NCBI GenBank assembly: GCA_023014335.1
Contig: JAECYW010000015.1
Location: forward strand, 1,736,001-1,800,000
DNA: 64,000 bases
From: Galerina marginata
Lineage: Eukaryota > Basidiomycota > Agaricomycetes > Agaricales > Galerinaceae
Direction of reading: 5' to 3'
In this document: positions 1-10,530 of the stretch, one piece after another
How positions within the stretch are numbered: the stretch's first letter is position 1
Layout of the letters: each line of letters begins with the position of its first letter
Position numbers and translations under genes: made by a program
The notes under the pieces: generated by a model
The model's database searches: none
Seen by the model: the letters and a program-made list of their open reading frames with translations, nothing else
Told to the model about the DNA's origin: nothing

Positions 1-119
1 GGCTACGTGCGCGGTAGCGCTGGTGGTAGCGGCACACCATGTTCCTTGCGCTCGTGAGGTGAAAAATGATGGCGACCTCTTTACTGAGATGCGCAGACTC
101 TGGGAGAAATTGCTGGACG

Positions 120-2518
120 TCACGACCTGCCCGTCGTATCCCAACCTCGATGTTTTTCAGGGCGGTTTGCTTCTTGGCCGGACTCGACGCAGTGAAGTAC
201 TTCCTGATGTATCGTCGGCCCTTTTCTAGGAAGTTTAAAGGCGTCAACATCGGGAAGAGGTTTACGACAAGCGATGACCCTACCCTCGAAATCTTCCCGC
301 TCCTGTTCATCCATCTTGTAGTACCTGGTAATCGTTCCTACTGGGTCGTCGACATCCTTTGCCTTCTTCTTGCTCTTAGGCTTGGTGGACTTGGCGTTCT
401 TCTCCCTGCTTTCGGCCTCGGCGGCGTTTTTCTCGGAGAGGACTTTCAAGGCGTCTAACTGCTTCCGCAAAAGGGCTCGAGTTTCGCCAAGTTTATCGAT
501 CGGCACTGTTAAAATTTCCGCCTGCAGAGCCTGAACTTCCTCCGCCAAGGCAGCTTCCTTCTTAATGCTCGTCTGGAAGCTGAAGTGGTGGTCGAACTGC
601 TTCTGCGCCTCATCCCTAGCGAGTCTCATTTGTGCCAGCTTTGCGTCCATAGACTCGAGCATTGCGCTCAACTCTGCGACTTTCTTGGCGCCTTCTTTCG
701 GCTTAATGCGACCGGCTTCCCACTCGCGATCCAGAGCGTCGTACACAGATTGCAGCTCGTCCCGTTGCCTCTGAGCATCATCGTGTTCGTAGGTCTTTAA
801 ATGAAGCGCGGCCTTGCAGTCGTGATCGTGCCTATCTTCATCGTCGACTCGTGGAATGACGGGTACAGAAATGTCGTCCCAATCGACAGGTACATAGTGG
901 AACTCGTACGCCAGCAGGGCAGCGGGGGTTACTGGGACCGTGAACTTGACGATCTTGTCGCTGAGCCTATATTATGAAACGTCAGGAAACATTCTTACTA
1001 GATATTTGGTAGGTCTCACCTCCAAAGCCGATGGTGATCGAACATGACCTTATCATCCTCTTCGAGCTCACTAATAAAATGTAGATGAGACAGATAAAGC
1101 CTATCTGTGGGTGACCGCTGACCTTTTATCCGTCTTAGCGTCTATCTCCTTGTCCTGATTGACCGCACTGTAAAAAATTGGGTGAGACCGATAATTTAAG
1201 AGATAATTCTAGGCAGTCACCGACTTTTCCTCTGCAGCGAGCTGGTCTACATCCATGACGCTATCATTCATTTTGGCAATAGGTGCCTCCGATTTCTCGA
1301 CATCGCTATGAAGGAAACGTAAGGCTACACATCGCATCAGTCGGACAATGACACTCACGGATTATTCTCTGCCTCTACCGCCACTGGAAGCCTGGACATG
1401 TCTGCAGACAATCCTCCGCTCCTAAAATGACTGAGTTGAGTCGAACTTCAGTAAATGAAGGAAAGACTTGACTCACAAACCCACGACGTTGGTGTCCACA
1501 TTTAGATGAGGAGCTTCCGTCTCCGTCTCCTGTCTTAATTCAAAAGGTGCGTTGGCCCCGCATAACGAAATATAGAGTGAGGTCATTACAACTTACGGAT
1601 CGAGCGTAATAGGGTTTGTCTCAGTGTCCATTTCCACATTCATAGGCTCAGACTGCAGAGTGCCGACACTAATATCAGTACTGAAAAGTTTCAAACCCCA
1701 GGCGGTGAGTTGCTCATCACGAAAAAAGAAATCACTAAGTTCGAACTCACACTATATGTCCAGCATCCATGTCAATATCTATCGTTCCCGTGCTTGACTT
1801 TGAAATTGGGGTTTCTGGCTCACTTGACGCGCTAAATCGACAATTAAGCTGGCGCTCAAAGCTGGTCAATTAAATACAGTCAACTCACTAAGTTCGAGCC
1901 GTTGCCTCCATTTCGACATCGAGGTCTCTTTCGATTATCCTAAATAGAGGCCTACGGGTGGTCAAAAAAACATACGAACGTGAGCATGTAATATTCATCT
2001 TGACGGCGATAACTCACGTATTAGGAGGTGCACAAACGTCCATTTTAGCGTCGTTTGCCAAATGATTGACGAGCCTAAAAAAGATCAACCTCAAAACAAG
2101 GCTGCAATACGAAGCGTACATACGCTTCAGGTTCAACGTCCATGCCTTTGTCATTGCTTACGCCATTTTTTCGGGGCGCTGAATGGCTGTCTGCATTCGA
2201 ACTTAAATCGATGGCACTGAAAATAACGATGTTGAAGACCAGTACAAGCCAAAAACGAAAGTATGACCTTTGTACCGCCAGGAGGTGCTCTAAGGCCAAC
2301 CGCTTTTCTGCTACTTTCCTTTGTCGGTCAACTCTGATCCTCACGATAAAACTTGACCACTTACCAGGAAACTCGCCGTTAACACGTTTTTTGTACTTCA
2401 CTTTCTCGTACGCTTCCTTTGCTTTTGCAAGCTGTGCTGTCAAGTCCAAAGGAGGGCCCTCTAGATTATCGTAAGAATTCCAGTTATATTGTGTCAATAA
2501 ACCAAATACCGTTTCCAT
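120..2518 (-). CDS. 13-exon gene, 561-aa protein with acidic modular middle and coiled-coil C-terminal half; function unknown
   Basis: I do not recognise the family. Exons (minus strand): 2518-2365, 2289-2268, 2216-2124, 2074-2018, 1939-1889, 1831-1751, 1680-1597, 1533-1477, 1421-1359, 1305-1225, 1167-1123, 1070-1020, 966-120; total 1686 nt. From intron 2 onward all 11 introns are phase 2, so exons 3-12 are symmetric modules of 45-93 nt. Several encode a short acidic motif around Met-Asp-Val (GMDVEPE, DVEMEA, DIDMDA, NVEMDTE, VMDVDQ). The last exon (about residues 281-561) is Lys/Glu rich, predicted coiled coil, with a basic patch KSKKKAKD that could be a nuclear localisation signal. The start Met opens exon 1 and the stop at 120-122 is in frame. 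Function, nuclear location and coiled coil are inference. The exon structure is seen directly and closes in frame. Confidence 0.7.
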
Positions 2519-3205
2519 TCGCTGTGTCCATTGAATGAAATTTGGTGACTAGATTCTCTCTGGGTATGGGTGTATATGGTTCGGAGGGATTGGTTGGTAC
2601 AGTCTGGCCTGACCCCCACCTTTTCGGAGATTTGTCTTGGTCACACCGCACCTCATATCAACCGGTGCCTCAATATCCGAGCTTGGATCGCGTCGTGTGG
2701 TACATACGCATGTGGACTGAATTTGTCCAACTACATATCTACAATCTGGATTCGCTCTGGTTGCCCAGCATGTGTTCCTTGATCGCATAAAGGGACATGA
2801 GGCCACACTCGGTGGATGGGTACTTTCACCAGATGCTCTTGCCCTCGACGTCCGACCCAACGAACCAATGACCATTTCCACTAATTATTCCCTCCTGACT
2901 TATGTAAAGGTGAACAGTTCAATAATTCAGAAAAGGTTCAATCCCATATGCAGCTAGATCATCCAAACGGGGAATTATCATGGCGCTACGCAGATCTACG
3001 ATCATCAACTGATTTTCCCACCGATCAGCGAAGCTTCACCGAAAATGGTGAATGAAATTTAAACACCGGTGCCTAAGATCTTCCCAAAAAGGGTGTTGAA
3101 TTCTGGATGTTGCCTGGGAACGTTCCTTCAAATGTCTAACGACACACAAATATATATTGGTGTAGAATTATTGACGATGCCCATGGGCTACGGGACGACC
3201 AGTTG
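2519..3205. other. intergenic stretch with no supported gene
   Basis: Open frames here overlap on both strands, are short, and lack splice-consistent continuation or any recognisable family. It probably holds the promoter of the 561-aa gene on the left side and the 3' end of the next gene on the right. Confidence 0.4.
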
Positions 3206-3904
3206 TTACCTGGATATGGCTTCGAGGATTTGACGTTCGCTGGGAGAGTACTGACGGGACTGGGCATACACGAACTTGGAAATGCGGCCAGACTCGTCCA
3301 TAACCACCTCGCCCTTAATCGGAATTTTCCACGTGTTGCGCAGCCTAAGAATTCTATCAACGGCTTGGGAACTTCTGAACGCACGATCGTGCAGTATCCC
3401 TTGCATGACTGGCAAGCCACCAGAGATGAACCCTTCCACATTTAACCTAGTATGGGTCATGTGGGTCTGGTAGCTCAACCTAAGCACCTCGGCCGAGAAA
3501 AGCTGCGAACGTTCTGTAAAGATTTCATCAATTACGCGAAAGTAGGCAACAATTATGTCTCAAACCTATTTTTCCGGTCCGTTCTACAGCGTTGTGCGTT
3601 AATGGTAGTTGGTAAAAAGATAATAGCGTATTTACGTACTGTTTTGCTTGTAAAATCCCCCGGCAGGGCCAGCGGCCCACTCCTTTAGACATAGGATCTG
3701 ACAGTAGTCCTCTATATCCTCAGAACTCGGGGTAGAGATTAATTCGATGTAGGTGCGGCGTGCATTAAATTCTTCAATGTCGTCAGGATCGACGAGAGAA
3801 AGAAAAACTTGACGCGTGATTTCTTCTACACTGGGAAGGTCACCATCACAGTTTTGAAAATAAGTTGAGACAGCCTGTTGGATGGCGGCTTCGGGCTGAG
3901 ACAT
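3206..3904 (-). CDS. two-exon gene, 190-aa protein of unknown function
   Basis: Exons 3904-3640 and 3513-3206 total 573 nt and join in frame (donor GTACGT, acceptor TTTACAG). The protein starts MSQPEAAIQQAV, is mildly acidic in its first half and has a basic, Arg-rich second half. No signal peptide or membrane segment is visible and I do not recognise a domain. The intron of 126 nt is longer than most in this window, so an extra small exon is possible. The gene is divergent to the plus-strand gene starting at 4247, with about 340 bp between the two start codons. Confidence 0.55.
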
Positions 3905-4246
3905 ATGTTACGAAGGAAGGATAAAATCGTGAAGGATGCTCAGGTTCTTGAAGTCCTTAAAACACTGAATTTCTGATAGAAAGATCCTAAATATGGACGC
4001 CGCCAGTACGCTGCTTCGAAACGAGGTACTTATTCATCAATTGTTTAGATTCGCTCCGTAACAGATGTTTGGGTAACAAGGCAAAATATCATGTGGATTG
4101 GTTGGGGCTTCTACTGAATTCCCCAAGAGGCGCTTTGGATCAAGATCAGAAAAAACTAAAAGGGTCTGCGAAGTCTTCACATATAATCTGGGGAGAGCAC
4201 TTTCGCTCTCGTGTTTTCCCACTTTTCCCGATCCTCTCCTCAAAGT

Positions 4247-5036
4247 ATGACCGACCTCGTTACAAACGACAGCGCTTCTCCGCCCTCCCAATTGTCTTCA
4301 AGTCAGTCGCTTTAAGTATTATTGGCTATTATTCTAACTAGTTAGCTCTCTGCAGAACAACCGAGCACTAAGGACCCAAAGGACCCTGAAACTCCGTCTT
4401 GGTATGCAGTGGTCGTCGGAAGAACACCAGGTGTGGTGGAAGGATCGTATGTCATATTTTCATCTGCTTCATTCTGGACAAAGGTCTGATTTATTCTAGG
4501 CTGGCCATTGAGGACAACGTGAAGCAGATTCCAGGAGCTCATGTCGCAAAGTTCTCGACTCAAGAAGCGGCAATTGATTATTTCAATGGTGCTTTGAGTC
4601 TTGGCCAGGTTGTGCGAGTTACTTACATCGAAGATCGCCAAACTCTCAATGCCTCCTCGACGGGGATTCCAGGACTCCCAGGTACATCCATTCTACCTCG
4701 TCTAACATCTCTGACCGCCTTCTGAAATTTCCAGATAACCCGGGAATGGACATCGATGGGGATAGATACTATGCCATATACATAGGCAGAAATCCGGGTA
4801 TCTTCACCGGAAAGTGAGTTTCAGTCTTACCACGTTATTTATTCTATCTGTTTACGATCCCTGGCAGGGGCGAACCATTCCTCAACACGATGGGTATTCC
4901 AAGGTCCCGCTGTGAGAAGTTCACGACCTACCTCAAAGCTGTGGAGGTATTCATGAATACCCTCAATGCCGGGCAGGTCGAACGAGTCGTTCACCGCATC
5001 CGGCGAGTTACCCTCAGTTCCGCAGATTTCCCGTAA
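4247..5036 (+). CDS. 191-aa protein with two RNase H1-N / viroplasmin-like modules
   Basis: Exons 4247-4301, 4356-4446, 4500-4681, 4735-4813 and 4868-5036 total 576 nt and end at an in-frame TAA. Two copies of the small module found at the N-terminus of eukaryotic RNase H1 and in caulimovirus viroplasmin (Cauli_VI fold) are visible. Module 1 is at about residues 34-95 (WYAVVVGRTPGV ... AKFSTQEAAIDYF). Module 2 is at about 125-175 (YYAIYIGRNPGIF ... EKFTTYLKAVEVF). In RNase H1 this module binds RNA/DNA hybrid or dsRNA. No RNase H catalytic domain follows, so this is a stand-alone binding-type protein. Such proteins are common in basidiomycetes. Nucleic-acid binding is inferred from the family. 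Introns are 53-54 nt. Confidence 0.7.
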
Positions 5037-5280
5037 ATTTTATTTAGCCACCTTTTGCATGGGGAGTGCGCAGTTATTAGCTTGTTTTGTATTTTCTGTG
5101 GGGTTTAAATACCGTTGCTAAAATTAAATTTGTTGATCGAGACCATCGTCCATCGTGAATCAAATAAGTATCTTGACACAAGACCACATACCTCCCTGAC
5201 ACACGACGGCTGCTATTGCCTCATCAATATCATCATGTCTGTTACAAACAGCTCCCCTTCTAACAAGCACAAGCGCTACT

Positions 5281-6014
5281 ATGAGAAGTAGATATTTAAA
5301 CTCTTGTCTCAGAGCGTACACTAACTGGAATTACGATAGAAATAGAGCGAGTATCATAGCAAAAAATTCTGAACGTCGTCGACGTCGTAAAGCTGAAAGG
5401 TACGAATCTGGGAAGCAATGTGCCTTGAGCTCTGTTGATAATTGTACAGTGAAAAGGCAGTTGTCACTTCAGCTTCGACAACTCAGAATACACGCCAGGA
5501 AGTTCTAGAATAGTACGTTATGAAATATGATGTCCTCCGACGTCTCTAATTATTGTGTAGCAAGGACGTATCCATGCAGACGGACTCTTCAAAGGACTGC
5601 CTTGCAGAAATCATGGAAGAGTACTGGGAATCACCAGCTTATCCCGATGTTGCATTTCTGACAACACAGCTGAAAACCAAGGGACAGAAATTCGAAACGG
5701 ATAATCTCCTTCTCCCTTTAGAATTTTTGAATGGCCTCGCACCCGAGTTTTCTGAACTCGAGAGCTTTCTTAGAGTGAGAGAAAAGGTGCAGAAGTGGGG
5801 CAGCTATTGGGGAGGTATTGCTGCTTGGCCCGACACATTCGAGGTTTTGCTACACCGTGCCATTGCCAGAGTGGAACGACAGCAGAACGTACATCCTTCT
5901 GCTTCTGAAGATAATCGCGTCCTGCGACCGTATGCATGCACTCATTTCGCAATGGTCTGCCTGGACACACATTACAGTGCATGGGGCCTCTCCTCTTGGA
6001 AGGCGAGGTTCTAA
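5281..6014 (+). CDS. about 211-aa protein with basic N-terminus; unknown function
   Basis: Exons 5281-5399, 5450-5512 and 5561-6014 total 636 nt; introns are 50 and 48 nt with good sites. The N-terminus is strongly basic (ERRRRRKAE) and the rest is mixed with no membrane segment. An upstream ATG at 5235 opens a peptide ending KHKRYYEK, a motif seen at the start of many repeated Agaricomycete proteins. It reaches a stop after 18 codons, and joining it to this frame would need an implausible 25-nt intron. I therefore start at 5281, but the true N-terminus may have been lost by a small insertion. The 3' end may also be truncated, since repeat DNA starts right after it. Confidence 0.5.
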
Positions 6015-6109
6015 TACTGCCTTTTCGGGCCTTAGAAGAGTCCTTGGGCATCGCGAAAAAAATTATGACAGGAAAATGTTGGCGAGGTAGTCGTGGAAGA
6101 GAAGCAAGA

Positions 6110-6440
6110 TGAAATTTTACTAACAGACCGCAACAAATTCCATTAGGATCAGAATTTGAGGCAAGGTAAACCAGATTATTCAAGAATTTAGCGATCTGGT
6201 TTCTGCGGAACCAAGTTTTGTCTTTGCGTGAATTTGGTTTTGTCGTCCCATATTTCCCATTGAAGGCAAGGTTTTTGTTCTCACAAACTAAATTGGGTCT
6301 CTGCGCCAATTTAGTTATGCCAATAAAACCCGTTCAGTTCATATGGTTGGCGTGAACAGGTTTTCTGCGGATACCAGCCGTTCTGGCGGCAGGAATAAAG
6401 TCGTTCCACACACGAAATTTAGTTTCTGCACCCAGGGAGA
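6110..6440. repeat. left degenerate short-repeat array beside KDZ gene
   Basis: The stretch carries recurring pieces such as CTGGTTTCTGCGGAACC, GGGTCTCTGCGCC, GGTTTTCTGCGGATACC and TAGTTTCTGCACCC mixed with AATTTAG/AAATTTCG. Read as reverse complement, the pattern (GGTTCC..., ACCAGATCGC, AAATT) resembles the plus-strand repeats at 10355-10530. The two arrays would then flank the transposase gene in opposite orientation. Confidence 0.45.
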
Positions 6441-6499
6441 CTGGAATCGAGTCTATGAACTTAGAGATAATAAAACAATTGATTCACCCGACTAATAAT

Positions 6500-9400
6500 C
6501 TAAGTAGGGAGACCACTGATTCGGAGCCGATTCCAGATTGACAAGAAGACCCTTGTGAACATAATCGCGTGTTCTTGATTCATGTAGCTTACCGACTTTC
6601 GGATTCGTGCCAATCCACCGTTCCCGCATTCGCCAGCACTGGAATTTACGAGAGCTAAACGTGAATCGGTTTGTGCGTACGTCGACAGGAATGATGACGG
6701 ACAACATTTCGTGTGGTCGGGGGCATGGAACTGGTCAATGGCGAAGAGGGTATCTTGAAAGAATGCTGGTTCGCGTAGCATGCAGTATGGTTGAAGGGCG
6801 CAAGCAAAGTCATATAGAATTATTTTTGGAGCTTTCTCCCATCTTGTGTAGAGGGCTGAAAAGACGTCGTTTCGGCCTTCGGCAATGGGAATGCAGTGAA
6901 ACCCGTAAGCCACGCTGTGCGTGCACCAGGGTACCATAATTCCACCTGTGAGTTTCCGAGGGCTATACTTGGTGTAATACTTTCGGCAACCCCCCGCCTT
7001 TTCGATGCCAGGGTCGACCTTTTTTCCTTCGTTTAGATGGGGGTATTGAGGTCGATATCTTATCTGTGGCTTTTCATAGAAGCAGCCGGTCTGGGTGTAG
7101 ATGAGTCTTTGAAAATGAATTGGGTCTGTAACAACGAACCATTCTCCAATCAGCCCCGTCCGCGTCAATGGTTGGATTGGGGGTCTCCGTCTCGTGTACC
7201 AAAAGTAAGCGCCGCACAGTCTCTGCACGGAGGTACAGCCATCGGCAAACGGCTAGGATTGTTGAAGAGATCTCCCCAGAAATTGAGTGTGAGCCCTCGT
7301 AAGCTAAAACTTTATAAAGAGCGGGGATATGTAAGAGGTATGATTGGTTTTCCATTGTGGGTTGTATGATAAATTCCTTGAGTCGTTTGAGAGAGGGCTG
7401 GTTGATCATTTGCAGGGCGGATTCCTCGGCGCTAATCTGCTTTAATTTGAACAATTAATGTCTTTGGTTTGGTGATATCTACTCACCTGGATAAATAGAG
7501 CGCGGTAGACACTGGGAACTGCAGTCTTCTGCACGACAGCCGCGGATCCAAACCAGAGCTCGAAGAGAGTACCTAGCTCCTGATCAATCTTCTTCAAACC
7601 TGCAACAGCATTAGGAATGAGCTGAAATCGTTTCAATAGTGCTTGTCGTTTCCGCTCCTTGGCCGCTTCCCTTCGACCGTTATTGCGTTTCTGAACTTCT
7701 TCGTCCTGAGAGGACCCAGATTCAACTGAATCTTCCCCAAGTAAATCAAGGAATGAAAATTCGACCGAGATTTGCTGGTCGAGAGACGACAAGTCGGCCA
7801 AGTGAAGTGATGCGCCCGATAAAATTTTCCTAATGTTTTTGCGGAGAGCTGAATCGGTAATAAACTGGGTATTTCTGACGCGAACTGTTTTCTCGCGGAT
7901 AACCGATTCGATTTGGTGAATTGTAGTCGGTGGCTTTAATGACGACAGTACATTTTTTTGGTTGAAGGACAAGGACACGCCATCGAAGATCAAAACGTCA
8001 GGAGATGGGCCACATAGAGAACATTTCATGTCGCCATGAAGTTGTAAAAGTCGAGCATACGAAAACCAGACCGAAGTAAATGGAGTGTGGGTCAGGAAAG
8101 GACGTGTTTCCGCAGATTTGTAGCGCCGAGATACAACATTTACCCAGGCAGATATTGGGGTCTCCGAAGCGGTAAACACATTCAGGTAGTCTTCTAGGAG
8201 CTGGTGTGTAGCCAAGATATGGTTATTCCAGTTGAAGATACCAATTTCCCGGCAGTCCGGACCAACATATCGTTTGCATGCATGGCATCGCTGGACCTCG
8301 ATCGTTGATTCCCAAGCGCCTCCTAGCCCATATATAATACATGGTCTGACTTCGACTGGAAGGAATGGGTTGTACCGTACCCTGTCTGCCTTACAAAAGC
8401 AAGAGGCCGAGTCAGGATTGAGCGGTATCGTTGCAGGTGCACTGGAGAGCGGGTAAATTGGTGGGGGTGGTGGGTCAGATGGAAGACGAGCCCATATTGG
8501 AGGGGGTAAGGCGTGATATGATACAGACTCATTCGTTTTGCTGCTCGCACGTTTAATGGGCGGGTCTGTAAAATATGCGTATATCAGAGCTCGATTATCA
8601 TCCCAGTATTGGAAAATTTAACTTACTAAGATAATACATTTCTGTGGGATTGGCATCTGGATCGCTTGCACCGAGGTCCAACTGGATATGCTTCTGAAAA
8701 GAATGCCTCGCGTCGGTAACATGTGGGCAGTTTACTAGGTTAGGATCTCTGTTGCATTTCCATATTCCAGATCCGTCATTAGCTCCTATGTATTCGACAA
8801 CAGCGCGGTTCTTGATTGTAGGACTTGACCTTGTCGGAACAGATAGCAGGTTGCGATAAACCCCGTCTTCAGTTTCATACCTAGAAAATACAATTATTCC
8901 GTCGTCCAGGTCTTACGAATACGTCGGAATTAGCTACTATCATATGAAAAGAAGCCGTGACGGTTGCATTTGACTCACCGGGTATATTGTCACCTGGTGG
9001 AAATCGCTCTTGACCGTATTCCAACATAAATTGAGAGTGGAAACACGACGCCCTCGATCGACCAGCTGGGCACATGCATACAATAATTCTGTCGGAGCCC
9101 ACTGTTAGCTGGTCTAGGTGATACCAATTATTCTGTCAAAAAGTAATCCGATACGTCATTATTCAATTTTGAGAACGCAATCACAATACTTGCGTTGACA
9201 TTTCGTGACGCGCTGTTCCATCCATTCACCACAAAGAGCTGCTTCGTGAGCTGAGATATAACACACTCCGCAGCGAATACTGCTTCAATAAAATATTGGT
9301 ATTCGGTGATTTCCCCAGGTGATCGTGCGGATGAGAGATCATCATGCACTGGAAGAACAGGAGACGGCGGGGCCCCTTGGTCATCGTAATTTTGAGGATC

Positions 9401-9688
9401 GTCAGTTTGACAAGGTTCGGGTCCAATCAACAATTGGGAATGAGAGGACGGCGTGGAATTGTCGGACGCCGGCAATGAAGATATTGGGCCGGGACTGTTG
9501 ATGGTGCTCGATTTGTGTCTTTTCAGGGGTCTTCCGGCAGCATTCCTGTTAGTAAGTTTTGTCCTAGCACGCCGAACTGGAGTGATTATCTTGGGTTGAA
9601 TATCTGCTTCCTCTGCATGGAGAGAAATTGAACGAGGAGGTGAGGATGAATCAGCGCGTAAAGTAATTCGTCGATGCTCAGGTTCCAT
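6500..9688 (-). CDS. KDZ-like transposase with SWIM finger and CxC5/CxC6-type cysteine modules, probably damaged
   Basis: Read on the minus strand. The N-terminal exon (about 9688-9135) is polar. A SWIM-type zinc finger follows near 9095-9010 (CMCPAG...CFH). Next come a CxxC/H region (WKCNRD...CPHVTDARHSF, 8850-8690) and a long exon of about 8565-7488 containing CFCKAD, CHACKRYVG and CSLCGPSPDVLIFDGV. The C-terminal catalytic part at about 7200-6500 has LTGGIMVPWCTH, EGRNDVFSAL, YDFACALQ, IDQFHAPDH, NSSAGE and RIRKSVSYMNQ, as in KDZ transposases linked to CxC5/CxC6 clusters. Introns at 9038-8963 (about), 8638-8565 (about) and near 7487-7440 fit. At two junctions (about 9135 and 7080-7230) the frame changes without a good intron, suggesting frameshifts. 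Transposase function is known for the family; activity of this copy is doubtful. Confidence 0.7.
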
Positions 9689-10354
9689 GATAGGAGTGAG
9701 GGAAGGAAAATTGATGTAATCTTTATTTTCTGAGCCTGATTAATCTGGAATTTAGGGCCGTGAGTATGGGTGTAGCAAACCAAATTTGGCTGATTGAACT
9801 AAATGGGTTAAAGAAAACAGGATTGCGGGACCGGGAACAATATGGATTCTGCGAACCGTATTTAGGGAACACGATCCAACCAGTTGCCCGTCACCAGATT
9901 CGACGAACGATGTGATGTGGTGTAATATTCCCGGAATGATCAGATCACCGTATTTGGTGGGAACTCACCAAAGGGACAGGGTGCGGTAATCTTGTGCGTC
10001 TACACCAGATCGCTTAATATAGCTTTCCCCGGTCCTCGGCGCCATACTATCTTCGAATGTGCACTGTTCTGCACATTCACACATCTCCATACTTCATTCC
10101 GCATTTCCGTGTACTCAAATAAAATATAATTCACATTGCTTGTCCGAGTCAATTAATCGGGACTATGAATTCAACATAGTATCTACATCTACTTTATATG
10201 AGCTCCCGTATTCACAGTGTGCCAAGTCCATCAGAGTTCGGAAATCTGCAGCCCGGCCCCGAAGGTCAAAGCGCTAAAATGGGTCAATGCGACCACTTTT
10301 GTGGGACATGAGTGATCTAGGTTCAACTGAACCGAATTTAAATTCTATTGTGAC

Positions 10355-10530
10355 GAAGCCGTGTGTGGGAACCAGAGATCGCAAATTTGAACGAAGCAGT
10401 GCGCGGGAACCAGAGTTCGCATATTTGGATGAAGCAGTGTGCGGGAACCATATTTCATGCATTCGAACAAAGCAGTATGGGAGAACTGGATTTCGTAAAT
10501 TCAACAGAAGCTGTGTAAGAGAACAAGATT
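10355..10530. repeat. 38-bp tandem minisatellite, about 4.6 copies
   Basis: Unit starts at 10355, 10393, 10431, 10469 and 10507. Each reads like GAAGCAGTGTGCGGGAACCA, then about 18 bases ending in AAATTTGAAC, and copies diverge progressively to the right. The 38-bp period is exact between starts. Confidence 0.85.

Noticed and set aside
5770..6309. 179-codon minus-strand open frame
   Set aside because: It runs antisense through the well-supported plus-strand exon 5561-6014 and into repeat DNA; no splice or family support.
10355..10530. Possible CRISPR-like array
   Set aside because: Units are directly adjacent 38-bp tandem repeats with gradual divergence and no unique spacers, in a eukaryotic genome.
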